DNA of 64,000 nt from Sphingobacterium chungjuense (GCF_011316935.1 NZ_WLYS01000007.1:1-64000), one strand, 5' to 3'; shown: positions 18,570 to 27,850, counted from the first letter of the stretch. The notes: a model not told the origin generated them from the letters alone. Translations and numbers: made by a program.

Positions 18570-21530
18570 ATGCCAAACCACACATTAATAGCAGACAATC
18601 TCATGAAGCCATTCCTACAATTAGTAGCCGAGGATATACAACAACGATTCGGACAGGATCTGTCCGAAATCGCCATCGTGTTCAACAATAAACGTCCCAT
18701 CACCTACCTCAAGAAATACCTTTCTGAAGTGTATGGACAAGCCATTTGGTCGCCACAGTTTTTCACCATTCAAGAATTTTTCAAACAGGCGACGGACAAA
18801 ACGGATGCTTCCGCTTTGCGGCAATTCTTCTATCTCTATGAGATTCACAACGAACTACTGCAACAAGAAGGCCGCGAACCCGAAAGTCCCGAGGAGTTTT
18901 ATCCAATAGCCGAATTGATTCTCAGTGATTTCAGTCAGTTGGATTATGAATTGGTCGCGGTAGACCAGATTTACACTGAATTGTATGATACGGGGAAGAT
19001 CGATTTGGAATTCCAGCACCTCACGCCAGAACAACAGGGATATATTCGCCAATTCTGGCAATCGTTCTCTATGGCCGGGCACACGGGCGTGCAACAGCGA
19101 TTTTTACAATTGTGGAAGCGGCTGCCACAATTATACACTCGCTTCAAAGCGCGTTTGGCGCAGGAAAAGCAAACGAACTATCCGACGCTGTATCGGGAAT
19201 TGGCCGAAGGGCGTGCTACCAATCAGCAGTTTATTGCTCCTTATAAAAAAGTACTTTTTGTCGGATTCAATGCATTGAACCGCGTGGAATCTACCTTGTT
19301 CAAACGATGGCAAGACGAAGGTAAAGCCTTATTCTACTTTGATACCGACGCTTACTACGTCGAAGATACGATGCAGGAAGCTGGACTTTTTATCCGACGG
19401 AATATAAGCCAACTAGTCAATTCTTTGGGCGAGGCTCCAAACGTAATCGGACAACGGCGTGACGACATCCATTTGTACGCCGCACTTGGACGCGTAAGTC
19501 AAGCAAAACTGCTTTATCAAATTTTGGAGAAAAACGAACAGGAAGGCAAGACCTCCGCAATACTATTGGCCGACGAAAGTTTGCTCGTACCCCTCTTACA
19601 AAGTCTGCCTGCTATCAAAGTAAATATCACGACTGGATTTCCCTTATTGCAATCGCCTTTATATGGCTTACTCGATCTTTGGCTCACCGTGCAGGACGAG
19701 ATAAGCTGGCGCAAGAAGGATAAACTGCCCTATCCGCTTATCGAAAGTTTTCTTAGCCATCCCCTCATCAAGATCGCCAGCGAACAAAAGAACAGCATTC
19801 AGAAAGAAGTGCTGGATAAGCAACTTTACGAAGTAGGATTGGATGTGTTGCAGATCAGCAGCGCGGTGATTCCGGATTTCTTTGCGCCGGTGAACGAACC
19901 AGCAGCATTAATACCGACAATGATCACGATGCTGGAAAGGTTACAGGAATCGACCAACAGCGAAGGCATTGCCTTGCAAATCGATTATACTTTGTTATTT
20001 GAAGCACGGCGCGTGCTACAACAACTCTTGCTCGGCATGGATCAAATTGGGCCGTTGAATATTCCTTTTCAGATCGGCCTGATTCGCAAAGCGCTGATGC
20101 CGATCTCAGCCGCCATCGAAGGTGATCCTTTGCAAGGTGTACAGATTATGGGTTTATTAGAAAGCCGTAGTCTCAACTTCGATCACGTGTATATTTTGGG
20201 TGCCAACGAAGGTATTTTGCCCAAAACTACCAACTCGCCGACCTTCTTGCCCGACAATCTACGTCGTGCCTACGGATTGCCTATTCTGGCCAACCAAGAT
20301 GCGTTGTCGGCGTATATTTTCTACCGTCATTTTCAATACAGCCAATCTATTCACTTGTTTTACAACAGCATTGTGGATGAAAATAGCTCAGGCGAGGAAA
20401 GTCGATTTATCAAACAATTGGCTTTTGAGAGCCAATTCAATATCGTCCATCATACGCAGCAACAGCCGATATCTTTCCCTGCTCGAGAGCCGGAATTAGT
20501 CATTGAAAAAACCGGAAAGATCTGGGACAATCTATACAATAATTACCTGCGTGATCAGACTAGCCATATATCGGCAACTGGATTCACCACCTATTTGCAA
20601 TCGCCCCTACAGTTTTTCTTAAAGCATATTGCCGGCATCAAGGAGCCGCCTTCGGTATCGCAAGAGTTTGAAATCAATAATCTGGGCTCCATCATTCACG
20701 AAGTGATGGAAAAAATTTTTAAACCCTATCGGGGAATGACCGACTTTGTCGCCACCAAGCGCTTAGAAGAAAATATTCCACAGATTGAAACGATGGTGGT
20801 ACAAGAAATCGGCCATCAATACCATACCACGTACGAAACGGCGGCTGATTTGAATAGCTTGCAGCGCATCATGCTGCAGATTGCTTCAGCCTACATTCGT
20901 ATGTATTTGGAATACGATATCGAACAGTACCAATCCTTCCGCATTATCGAATTGGAAAACAGTGAAGATTATTACCTCGACTTCCCAATCACGGTGCAAG
21001 GCAAGACCGAATACATCAAAATATACGGTATCATTGACCGAATCGATGAGGTCGTAACGCAAGATGGTGAGGTGAAAACCCGTATTGTAGATTATAAGAC
21101 AGGTGCGGATAAAGTGGCTTTCAAAAAAGCGAAGAACAAAGCGGATGAGCAAAGTGCGGAAACCGTATTTGCGCTGACTGAGGGCACCAACGATATCAAC
21201 AAAGCGTTGATCCAAACGCTTTTTTACACCTATGTGTTCGAAGAGAAAACGGGACTACGCAATTTAGAACCACATCTGTATGTCGCACGCCGCATGCGCG
21301 AAGATGGTACCTTATTCGTCAGCAAAGATATGGGCGCATTGGAAGGCGATTACCTACGAGAGCAGAAAGAAGAATTTGTGGGCTTTTTGCGTAAGACGCT
21401 GGAAGAGATCTTCGATCCAGCTGTTCCATTCAAGCACAAGGCAGATATGCATGTGTACCCGAGCGATCCGTATACGCTATTCTACCGTAATAGCGTTGTG
21501 GAAGGACTTGATGAAAATAGCGACGAATAA
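18570..21530 (+). CDS. AddB-like PD-(D/E)XK nuclease/inactive helicase
   Basis: 986-aa partner of the preceding helicase-nuclease. The helicase-like part has no Walker A, as expected for AddB-type subunits. Near 540 it carries MGLLESRSLNFDHVYILGAN followed by EGILPK, a hallmark of AddB/RecC-like proteins. The C-terminal nuclease starts HISATGFTTYLQSPLQFFLK (about 670-690), with HEVMEKIF as the His-containing motif and TRIVDYKTGA near 850 as the catalytic D-x-K. Odd: I find no cysteine in the protein, so the four-Cys iron-sulfur cluster of canonical AddB is absent; the usual Cys before P in Y-x-x-C-P is Ser. It ends just before a bidirectional terminator. Confidence 0.85.
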   Translation: MPNHTLIADNLMKPFLQLVAEDIQQRFGQDLSEIAIVFNNKRPITYLKKYLSEVYGQAIWSPQFFTIQEFFKQATDKTDASALRQFFYLYEIHNELLQQEGREPESPEEFYPIAELILSDFSQLDYELVAVDQIYTELYDTGKIDLEFQHLTPEQQGYIRQFWQSFSMAGHTGVQQRFLQLWKRLPQLYTRFKARLAQEKQTNYPTLYRELAEGRATNQQFIAPYKKVLFVGFNALNRVESTLFKRWQDEGKALFYFDTDAYYVEDTMQEAGLFIRRNISQLVNSLGEAPNVIGQRRDDIHLYAALGRVSQAKLLYQILEKNEQEGKTSAILLADESLLVPLLQSLPAIKVNITTGFPLLQSPLYGLLDLWLTVQDEISWRKKDKLPYPLIESFLSHPLIKIASEQKNSIQKEVLDKQLYEVGLDVLQISSAVIPDFFAPVNEPAALIPTMITMLERLQESTNSEGIALQIDYTLLFEARRVLQQLLLGMDQIGPLNIPFQIGLIRKALMPISAAIEGDPLQGVQIMGLLESRSLNFDHVYILGANEGILPKTTNSPTFLPDNLRRAYGLPILANQDALSAYIFYRHFQYSQSIHLFYNSIVDENSSGEESRFIKQLAFESQFNIVHHTQQQPISFPAREPELVIEKTGKIWDNLYNNYLRDQTSHISATGFTTYLQSPLQFFLKHIAGIKEPPSVSQEFEINNLGSIIHEVMEKIFKPYRGMTDFVATKRLEENIPQIETMVVQEIGHQYHTTYETAADLNSLQRIMLQIASAYIRMYLEYDIEQYQSFRIIELENSEDYYLDFPITVQGKTEYIKIYGIIDRIDEVVTQDGEVKTRIVDYKTGADKVAFKKAKNKADEQSAETVFALTEGTNDINKALIQTLFYTYVFEEKTGLRNLEPHLYVARRMREDGTLFVSKDMGALEGDYLREQKEEFVGFLRKTLEEIFDPAVPFKHKADMHVYPSDPYTLFYRNSVVEGLDENSDE

Positions 21531-21540
21531 AATCGTTTCA

Positions 21541-21575
21541 TTAAAAAAGGAAGACCGCTGGTCTTCCTTTTTTAA
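21541..21575. terminator. Bidirectional terminator after the AddAB-like operon
   Basis: A perfect 16-bp stem (21541-21556 with 21560-21575) with a GCT loop. Core GGAAGACC / GGTCTTCC is flanked by A6 and T6 tracts, serving the convergent AddB-like and cupin genes. Confidence 0.9.
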
Positions 21576-21591
21576 TGCTTTAATAGCCCGA

Positions 21592-22464
21592 TTAATTTTT
21601 AACGCGCTTCCGAATGGCTCGCTCGGCTCTCCGCTTGGCCATATCGATCTTGTAGTTGAACCAACGATCTTTAAATATTTTACGCATAGCATCGTCGAAA
21701 TGACGGGTCACAAATAGATTTCGTGCACCGATGATTTTCTCAGATAATGAATTGGGCAATGCTCTTACAGAAATAGAATATCCTTCTGTTTCATATTGGA
21801 TATAGTGCCACCATCCTGCAGGCATGTACAACGTATCTCCAGGATTGATCACCGCTTCATAGCCATCTAACAATTTCAATCCTGGGTATTCCTCTGGATC
21901 TCCCGTTTTTAGATTGACAATCCCATGAAAGTTATATGGCAGCTTGTACATCAGATCAGACTGGCTATTTGGAAAAATCCAAATCCGTTTTGATCCCTGA
22001 AACTGCGATATAAATACGTGCGACATATCGATATCAAAGTGATTGCGCGTAGCGGATCCTTCACCCCCGAAGAACATATAAGGCAACCATTGCAACACTT
22101 TACCACCGGTCACATCATTGTATAGCACATCTTTCTTCAATTCAGGTCTGATTTTCATCAGATTGAACAGGAATAAACGTAGTTCTGTAGGTTCTTTTCG
22201 AATGAGATCAAGGTATTCTCCAAATGTCATCTGTCCGATAGGTGGACTGGCGAAATGCTGCTGTCCTTCCTCCTCACGTCCGTAGACATTGATCTTCTCG
22301 TTACCCGCTATTTTCTTAAAAAACTCATAATTCCACTTTGTCCAGCATGGACTATCTTTCCTGATAAAATCTTTGATCAGCGCTGGCCGACCTTTGTTCA
22401 GATAATCCCTAACAAAATCTGTGGAAGATATTCCCTCGATGCTTTCTACTGGTTTTAGTTTCAC
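21592..22464 (-). CDS. Cupin-like (JmjC) domain protein
   Basis: 290-aa member of the JmjC/FIH-like cupin superfamily of Fe(II)- and 2-oxoglutarate-dependent oxygenases. Iron ligands are visible as NHFDID (His-x-Asp, about residue 145-150) and a distal His in PAGWWHYIQYE (about 220). The Lys/Arg-rich tail (AKRRAERAIRKRVKN) is unusual. I chose the GTG at 22464 (reading MKLKPVESIEG): an upstream in-frame TTG at 22491 overlaps the -7 element TATGTTTG and would not be transcribed. Substrate unknown; hydroxylation of a protein is the family precedent. Confidence 0.82.
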   Translation of the reverse strand: MKLKPVESIEGISSTDFVRDYLNKGRPALIKDFIRKDSPCWTKWNYEFFKKIAGNEKINVYGREEEGQQHFASPPIGQMTFGEYLDLIRKEPTELRLFLFNLMKIRPELKKDVLYNDVTGGKVLQWLPYMFFGGEGSATRNHFDIDMSHVFISQFQGSKRIWIFPNSQSDLMYKLPYNFHGIVNLKTGDPEEYPGLKLLDGYEAVINPGDTLYMPAGWWHYIQYETEGYSISVRALPNSLSEKIIGARNLFVTRHFDDAMRKIFKDRWFNYKIDMAKRRAERAIRKRVKN

Positions 22465-22488
22465 AAGCTCAACTATTTTATATAAATA

Positions 22489-22496
22489 CAAACATA
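22489..22496 (-). promoter_or_regulatory. -7 element upstream of the cupin gene
   Basis: Minus strand TATGTTTG, matching TAnnTTTG, ends 24 nt before the GTG at 22464. No -33 TTG at the right distance. Its main use is in deciding the start codon. Confidence 0.4.
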
Positions 22497-22596
22497 AAAA
22501 ATAATCACTACAAAAATCAGCCCAAGCGTATTTGGAATTGATAAGTGACGAGAATCATTCTAAATAAACTCCTAGAGTATCTTAGAAGCTATATTA

Positions 22597-22630
22597 TTAA
22601 AAAAGGATGACAATTGTCATCCTTTTTTAA
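22597..22630. terminator. Terminator after hemD
   Basis: A perfect 34-bp palindrome TTAAAAAAGGATGACAA / TTGTCATCCTTTTTTAA without a separate loop. On the minus strand it ends in a T-run after the hemD stop at 22647. Confidence 0.85.
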
Positions 22631-22646
22631 GTCTTTTGGCGATTGC

Positions 22647-23414
22647 CTATTTATTTACCGCTTTGATGTATTGTTCTACCGCCATAGTCATACTTGGTGA
22701 TTCGGGAGTTGGTGCCGGAATATCTAAGATCAGACCATGATCTAACAATGCCTGTTGCGTTGTTGCACCAAATGCCGCTATACGCGTATTATTTTGCACG
22801 AAATCAGAAAAGTTTTCGAAGAGTGATTGTACGCTTGACGGGCTGAAGAATACGATGACATCGTAAAATACTTCTTTTAAGTCGTTTAAGTCGCTGATCA
22901 CCGTTTTGAATAAGACCACTGGTGTAGAATCATATCCATTCTCTTGCAACCAGTTTTGCGTTTCCTCATTGGCAACATCCGAGCATGGAAAAAGAAATTT
23001 TTCAGCATTATGCTTCTTCAATACATCTTCCAAGTCTTTAGCAGTCTGCTTACCGAAGAAAATTTTGCGTTTACGATACTGAATATACTTTTGAAGATAC
23101 AACGCAATAGCCTCTGTAATACAAAAATATTTCATATCTGCCGACACCTCGAAGCGCATTTCTTCACATACACGAAAGAAGTGATCAACGGCATTTTTGC
23201 TGGTGAAGATAACCGCCGTGTAATCTGAAAAATTGATCCGATCCTTCTTCACATCCTTACCTGAAACACCCTCCACATGAATAAAAGCACGAAAATCGAG
23301 CTTTAAATTATATTTTTCCGCCAATGCGAAATAAGGAGATTTATCATTTTCAGGTCTTGGCAAAGTCACGAGTATGCTCTTTACTTTCTTTGCTCTTTCT
23401 ACATCAATCTGCAT
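22647..23414 (-). CDS. hemD: Uroporphyrinogen-III synthase
   Basis: 255-aa protein of the HemD family, which cyclises hydroxymethylbilane with inversion of ring D to give uroporphyrinogen III for heme. The sequence is weakly conserved, as usual for the family, but shows VKSILVTLPRPENDKSPYF at the start, YTAVIFTSKNAVDHFF (about 68-83), FLFPCSDVANEETQNWL and the late DVIVFFSPSSVQSLFENF with AAFGATTQQAL. Length is typical. The DUF4271 gene lies 14 bp upstream on the same strand, a pairing common in Bacteroidetes. Confidence 0.85.
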   Translation of the reverse strand: MQIDVERAKKVKSILVTLPRPENDKSPYFALAEKYNLKLDFRAFIHVEGVSGKDVKKDRINFSDYTAVIFTSKNAVDHFFRVCEEMRFEVSADMKYFCITEAIALYLQKYIQYRKRKIFFGKQTAKDLEDVLKKHNAEKFLFPCSDVANEETQNWLQENGYDSTPVVLFKTVISDLNDLKEVFYDVIVFFSPSSVQSLFENFSDFVQNNTRIAAFGATTQQALLDHGLILDIPAPTPESPSMTMAVEQYIKAVNK

Positions 23415-23428
23415 AAATATGAAATTAT

Positions 23429-24397
23429 TTAGTTGCCTAGGGCTCTAATCAGCAATAGGATTGGAGCAATTTCCAAGGTGCAAAGATAAATAATTAAATA
23501 GGATATAGAAAACCGCGTCTGACCAAATACACTTAAAACTGTTCGGAAAACCCTATAAATAAACATAATAGATATAGACAACACGAATAGAATTAATATA
23601 ATATTAAAATAGGATGCCGGTGACAGGATAATAAACAGTAAAAATGGCAATAGAAATAACACGCTGTTAAAATAAACCAGATAGATCACTGTAATGTATT
23701 CTCTGACGAGTCGTTGTAGGTTGAAAACAAAAGAAACAAAGCGTACCAATAATATTTTCAGGATGAAGAGAACCGCAATCAATCCAGATGCGCTCATATA
23801 ATTGGCAAAAGTCAAGAAGTGAGCATCTCGAAAACCAGACATATACACCACAATAAATAAGCCCAGTGCCAGACTAAACACCGCATATAAGAAGATATAT
23901 GGCCAAGAGGTGGTGATGCTATCCTCCTTGCTAATTTGCTGTAACAAGCGCTCGCGGTAATATGCTTCGATGATTATATGAAAATCTGTAGGAAAAATAA
24001 AACGGATCAATCCCACAAAAAATAATAATGCCATCGCTGTGCCAAATACCCATAAAGGTCGCTGATGTCGCTCTACTCCTGCTACCACCACTTCACTTCC
24101 TGACCTAGAAAGATACTCATCCCACACCAATAACTTGCCCGGAGCGGCTTTCAAAACTTCTCGCAAACGATGATCCAAAAACCCTTCTCTGTAAGGATTA
24201 TCGTAGATAAGCGCGGTATATTGCGTGGCGTAAACTTGTCGGATCGAATCCTGCACATATGCTTGACGAAGACTATCTTGCAATCGGGCAACAGAATCTG
24301 TGGCGACATTAAATTGCTGGGCTGTACTACGCTCCGTAGAGGATAGCAATATCAGCAAAGTCGCAAAAAAGGAAATCCAAAAAGTTCGTATGTGCAT
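23429..24397 (-). CDS. DUF4271 integral membrane protein
   Basis: 322-aa protein of the Bacteroidetes DUF4271 family, function unknown. The N-terminus is a signal-like segment (FWISFFATLLILLSSTERSTAQ), then a soluble part to about 110, then about six to seven transmembrane segments (for example ALLFFVGLIRFIF, FVVYMSGFRD, TVIYLVYFNSVLFLLPFLLF). I start it at the ATG at 24397 (MHIRTFW); the frame stays open for 170 codons further upstream, but that part overlaps tag on the other strand and is not protein-like for the family. It probably shares a transcript with hemD. Confidence 0.85.
   Translation of the reverse strand: MHIRTFWISFFATLLILLSSTERSTAQQFNVATDSVARLQDSLRQAYVQDSIRQVYATQYTALIYDNPYREGFLDHRLREVLKAAPGKLLVWDEYLSRSGSEVVVAGVERHQRPLWVFGTAMALLFFVGLIRFIFPTDFHIIIEAYYRERLLQQISKEDSITTSWPYIFLYAVFSLALGLFIVVYMSGFRDAHFLTFANYMSASGLIAVLFILKILLVRFVSFVFNLQRLVREYITVIYLVYFNSVLFLLPFLLFIILSPASYFNIILILFVLSISIMFIYRVFRTVLSVFGQTRFSISYLIIYLCTLEIAPILLLIRALGN
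23481..23488 (-). promoter_or_regulatory. Possible internal -7 element for hemD
   Basis: Minus strand TATCTTTG within the last codons of the DUF4271 gene, 67 bp upstream of the hemD ATG. No TTG at 19-21 bp. It may allow separate hemD expression. Confidence 0.25.
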
Positions 24398-24499
24398 GCC
24401 GTCGTAAAAATAGAGAGTTAATCGGGAATTGACAAAAGATAAATAGGAAGATATACGAATAGCAATTATTGCGAATAAACTTGTAATTTCACCACTAGA

Positions 24500-25066
24500 A
24501 TGGCAGAACAAAACTATATACGCTGCGGATGGTGCGGCCAAGACGAATTGTACCAACAATATCACGATCAAGAATGGGGTCGCGTGGTGATCGATGATCG
24601 TACATTGTTCGAATTTCTGGTATTGGAATCTGCGCAGGCAGGTCTTAGTTGGATCACTATTTTGCGCAAACGCGAGAATTACCGGCGTCTGTTTGCAGAT
24701 TTTGACCCAGAGGCTGTCGCAAAATTTACAGAAGATGATGTAGAAAGAATATTGCTGGACGCTGGCATTATTCGCAACCGTTTGAAAGTAAAAAGCACGA
24801 TCACCAATGCTCAGATTTTCTTGTCCATTCAGGAGCAATTTGGCAGTTTCTACCAGTACCTGTATTCCTTCATGCCCAACAATCAGCCGATCATCAACAA
24901 CTTTCATAGCCTAAGCGAAGTGCCAGCAGCGACGCCAATATCAGACGCTATCGCAAAAGACTTGAAGAAACGCGGTGTGAAGTTCTTTGGCACCACGATC
25001 TGTTATGCCTATATGCAGGCGGTCGGCATGGTGAACGATCACGTCATGGATTGTTCGTTTAGATAA
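24500..25066 (+). CDS. tag: DNA-3-methyladenine glycosylase I
   Basis: 188-aa base-excision repair enzyme that removes 3-methyladenine from alkylated DNA. Family signatures: YIRCGWCGQDELYQQYHDQEWG (residues 6-27), LFEFLVLESAQAGLSW, then the helix-hairpin-helix region. The zinc-binding residues of the family are in place: Cys in RCGWC, His in QQYHDQEWG, and His and Cys in the late NDHVMDC. It is complete, stands alone on the plus strand, and its stop lies 4 bp from the convergent hpt stop. Confidence 0.95.
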   Translation: MAEQNYIRCGWCGQDELYQQYHDQEWGRVVIDDRTLFEFLVLESAQAGLSWITILRKRENYRRLFADFDPEAVAKFTEDDVERILLDAGIIRNRLKVKSTITNAQIFLSIQEQFGSFYQYLYSFMPNNQPIINNFHSLSEVPAATPISDAIAKDLKKRGVKFFGTTICYAYMQAVGMVNDHVMDCSFR

Positions 25067-25070
25067 GAGC

Positions 25071-25643
25071 TTATTCCGCTTCGCGGTTAGCTTCTTCTTC
25101 GTTCCGTGGCACTTGTTTGTAGATATGCATCAAATTACGGCACATGCCATTATAATCCAGACCGTAGCCAACGACAAATTCCTTCTCGATTTCAAAACCG
25201 GTGTATAGGATATTGTCAAACTCATACTCCACACAAGACGGCTTGATCAATAAGGTACACACTGCGATGGATTGCACCTCTAACTTTTCCAAAGCGTCCA
25301 TCGTATGCTTCAAGCTATTGCCGGTATCTACAATGTCTTCTACAATGATAATGTGGCGCCCGCGCAAATCCATTTCTAAGCCTAACAATTCTTTCACGTC
25401 TTGCTGCTCTGTACCGTGGTAAGAAGAAAGCTTCACGAAAGACATCTCACAAGGAATCGTGATTTGCTTTAGCAGATCCGCCATAAACATAAAACAACCA
25501 TTTAGCACACCGATAAAGACCGGCATTTTACCTTCGTACTTCACGTTGATATCGATACCGATGAGGCGGGTACTTTTTAGAATTTGGTCATTATCGATCA
25601 GCAATTCAAAATCCAGATCGTCAATGGTAATATGATTATTCAT
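25071..25643 (-). CDS. hpt: Hypoxanthine phosphoribosyltransferase
   Basis: 190-aa purine salvage enzyme that makes IMP/GMP from hypoxanthine/guanine and PRPP. The PRPP-binding loop IIIVEDIVDTGNSL is at about 100-113. The flexible-loop region FVKLSSYHGT is near 70 and VVGYGLDYNGMCRNL near 160 binds the purine. The GT51 transglycosylase gene lies 11 bp upstream, so they form a probable two-gene operon. Confidence 0.95.
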   Translation of the reverse strand: MNNHITIDDLDFELLIDNDQILKSTRLIGIDINVKYEGKMPVFIGVLNGCFMFMADLLKQITIPCEMSFVKLSSYHGTEQQDVKELLGLEMDLRGRHIIIVEDIVDTGNSLKHTMDALEKLEVQSIAVCTLLIKPSCVEYEFDNILYTGFEIEKEFVVGYGLDYNGMCRNLMHIYKQVPRNEEEANREAE

Positions 25644-25654
25644 CTATTGTGGGT

Positions 25655-27724
25655 TTATTCTTCTTCTACTTCTTCTTGCTCCTTTTTACCAAACAAGCGT
25701 TCTATCAAACTACGGCGCTGTTGCTCCTCTGCATCGATGCCGTCAATAAGATCATGCAAATCATCCGAAGAGGGTATAGAATCGACGACACCATACGGTC
25801 TTGGTGGCCGCAGGTTTGGTTGCAAGGTAACGCCATAAAAACCATATGCTTCGGGCACTTCCACATCATGGAGCTGATTCAGTTTTGACAAGATATAACC
25901 GTAGGTATTAAAATGCCGACGTACCCATGGTTTCAAATGCCCCGTGTAATCGAAAGATGACAAACCAGTTTTTGGTCGCGGAATGATGCTGGAAAGAAAC
26001 AAACTTTCACCAATATTTAGTTCATTAGGCGTTTTTCCAAAGTAATAATTCGCCGCTTCGGTAATACCATATATATTTTTGCCCCACTCGATGATGTTGA
26101 GGTAGATTTCAAACAAGCGATCTTTACTGACTACTTTCGAACGTTCCATCAACCATACCAACACAATTTCTTCGAACTTACGGGTCATCGTTTTATTCCG
26201 GTCTAAGTATAAGTTTTTCACCAGTTGCATGGAAATGGTACTGGCACCACGCTTGAAGGCGCGTTCCTTTATATTGGTTACGATGGATAGCTTGAAAGCT
26301 TCTTCTTCAAAACCGTGGTGTTTGTAGAAAAACGGATCTTCTGTATTCAATACCGTACGTTGCAAGATCGGCGCGATTTGGGACAGATTCCGAAAGTTTG
26401 GATTGGACGGTGCGACTACGATATCGCGCAGTTTGCTGGTATCTTCATACACGCCGTGAACGAATGGCTGATTCAGCGCAGCCACATCGGCCTTTCCCCA
26501 ACGCACAATCTGCAATTCGCGATCATCCATCTGCGAGCGAAACACCAAATCCTCTGGATTGTCGAAATCCACTTTAAAATCCAGTTGATAAGCAATATTG
26601 CCCTTCACCTGAATACCTTCCAAGGTTTCAAACAAACCATTGGGTATCGCATCAAAGAAATCTTGTGCCGCAAATTGCCCCGTGCTCACAGACAATTCCA
26701 GCAATTTGCTCGGTGTATGGGTATATTTAAGTTTTGGCTTCACGACAAAATCGTGTACTTTAATTGAGGAGTTTTCCAACAGCTCAACGGCATTTTCAGC
26801 TAATAAAAAGCCACCTTCGGCTGATGCCTGCGGTACGACGATGGGTTTTTCGGACAATCTGCGATGTTGTACCTGCAATTGCTCGACTTTCCAATTTCCG
26901 GATAATTTCAATTGATCTTTGCCATGTCGTTTGATTTCTTTCAGATCAAAAGTTACCGCTTTAAATCGCACTGCCAATCCCAATCGACTACGTAAAAAAG
27001 GCACTTCCATATCTGGGCGATCCGACGTGACGGTTACGCTAAACTCTTCATCGTCGCTATCTATCTGGCCCTTGAGATTCCATTTATCACTGACCTCATT
27101 CAAGAATACATCCACATCATATCGCCCATTACGCATTTTCCCTTCGGGAACGTGTAATCCTTGCACGCCCGAGCTATCCTGATAGGTCACATGCACTTCA
27201 TTTAGATCTAGGTTGGATGGAATCTTATCAAATGCCTGGCGGATTAGCCGATCTACCTTTTGCGCTAAGCTACTTTTAGTGGTGGTCGTATCTTTTGTAG
27301 CAGCATTATTCTTAAGAAACAAGAAGTCGTAGTTGCTGCGATCACCTTCTTTTACCATGGTCAACGAAGCATGATCCATCCCTACAGCATCGAGTTTGAT
27401 CCGCTTACGCAATAAAGGCCAAAATTCAACAGAAACCTGCAATTGCTCCACCGCCATTAACTGCGCCGCAGAATCTGGAATCACCGTCACGCCTTTCAGC
27501 GCTACGGTGCTTAATCCGGCGAAGCCGTAATCTTCCACGTGCAACCTGAGTCCGTACTCATCCTTTAATTGTTTTTGCGCGCGACTCATTGCGCGGTCCA
27601 ACAAACCTTGACGCACCGAAAAATAATAGATAAAGCCAATCGCCAGCAAGAGCAACAAAGCAGCCAGAGAAATGAAAAACCATTTTTTCTGTTGCGTGGT
27701 GATAGGAATCTTCTTTGCAAACAT
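25655..27724 (-). CDS. Monofunctional GT51 peptidoglycan transglycosylase with AsmA-like N-terminal region
   Basis: 689-aa inner-membrane protein. One N-terminal transmembrane helix (WFFISLAALLLLLAIGFIYY, about 14-33) is followed by a long periplasmic region resembling AsmA-type repeats (LRLHVEDYGFAGLSTVALKG), to about 440. The GT51 domain follows: EDPFFYKHHGF (catalytic Glu), GASTISMQLVKNLYL, RKFEEIVLVWLMER and NIIEWGKNIYGI. There is no transpeptidase domain, so it should only polymerise lipid II glycan. The ATG at 27724 fits the membrane anchor; a TTG at 27778 would add 18 residues. The C-terminus is Glu-rich. Confidence 0.88.
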   Translation of the reverse strand: MFAKKIPITTQQKKWFFISLAALLLLLAIGFIYYFSVRQGLLDRAMSRAQKQLKDEYGLRLHVEDYGFAGLSTVALKGVTVIPDSAAQLMAVEQLQVSVEFWPLLRKRIKLDAVGMDHASLTMVKEGDRSNYDFLFLKNNAATKDTTTTKSSLAQKVDRLIRQAFDKIPSNLDLNEVHVTYQDSSGVQGLHVPEGKMRNGRYDVDVFLNEVSDKWNLKGQIDSDDEEFSVTVTSDRPDMEVPFLRSRLGLAVRFKAVTFDLKEIKRHGKDQLKLSGNWKVEQLQVQHRRLSEKPIVVPQASAEGGFLLAENAVELLENSSIKVHDFVVKPKLKYTHTPSKLLELSVSTGQFAAQDFFDAIPNGLFETLEGIQVKGNIAYQLDFKVDFDNPEDLVFRSQMDDRELQIVRWGKADVAALNQPFVHGVYEDTSKLRDIVVAPSNPNFRNLSQIAPILQRTVLNTEDPFFYKHHGFEEEAFKLSIVTNIKERAFKRGASTISMQLVKNLYLDRNKTMTRKFEEIVLVWLMERSKVVSKDRLFEIYLNIIEWGKNIYGITEAANYYFGKTPNELNIGESLFLSSIIPRPKTGLSSFDYTGHLKPWVRRHFNTYGYILSKLNQLHDVEVPEAYGFYGVTLQPNLRPPRPYGVVDSIPSSDDLHDLIDGIDAEEQQRRSLIERLFGKKEQEEVEEE

Positions 27725-27824
27725 AACGTGAATTTCTTCGGGTAATGTGATGTGAAAGTACGGGTTAAAAATAGACAAAAAACATTAAAAACATCCAAAT
27801 GACAAGAGTATGCACCGCATTATT

Positions 27825-27832
27825 TAGCTTTG
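27825..27832 (+). promoter_or_regulatory. -7 element upstream of mrp
   Basis: TAGCTTTG, matching TAnnTTTG, ends 18 nt before the mrp ATG. No TTG at 19-21 bp upstream. Confidence 0.4.
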
Positions 27833-27850
27833 TAGCTCCAACGAAAGATA

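Noticed and set aside
24398..24907. 170-residue upstream extension of the DUF4271 reading frame
   Set aside because: The frame is open but overlaps tag on the other strand, and the family starts at the signal-like segment at 24397.
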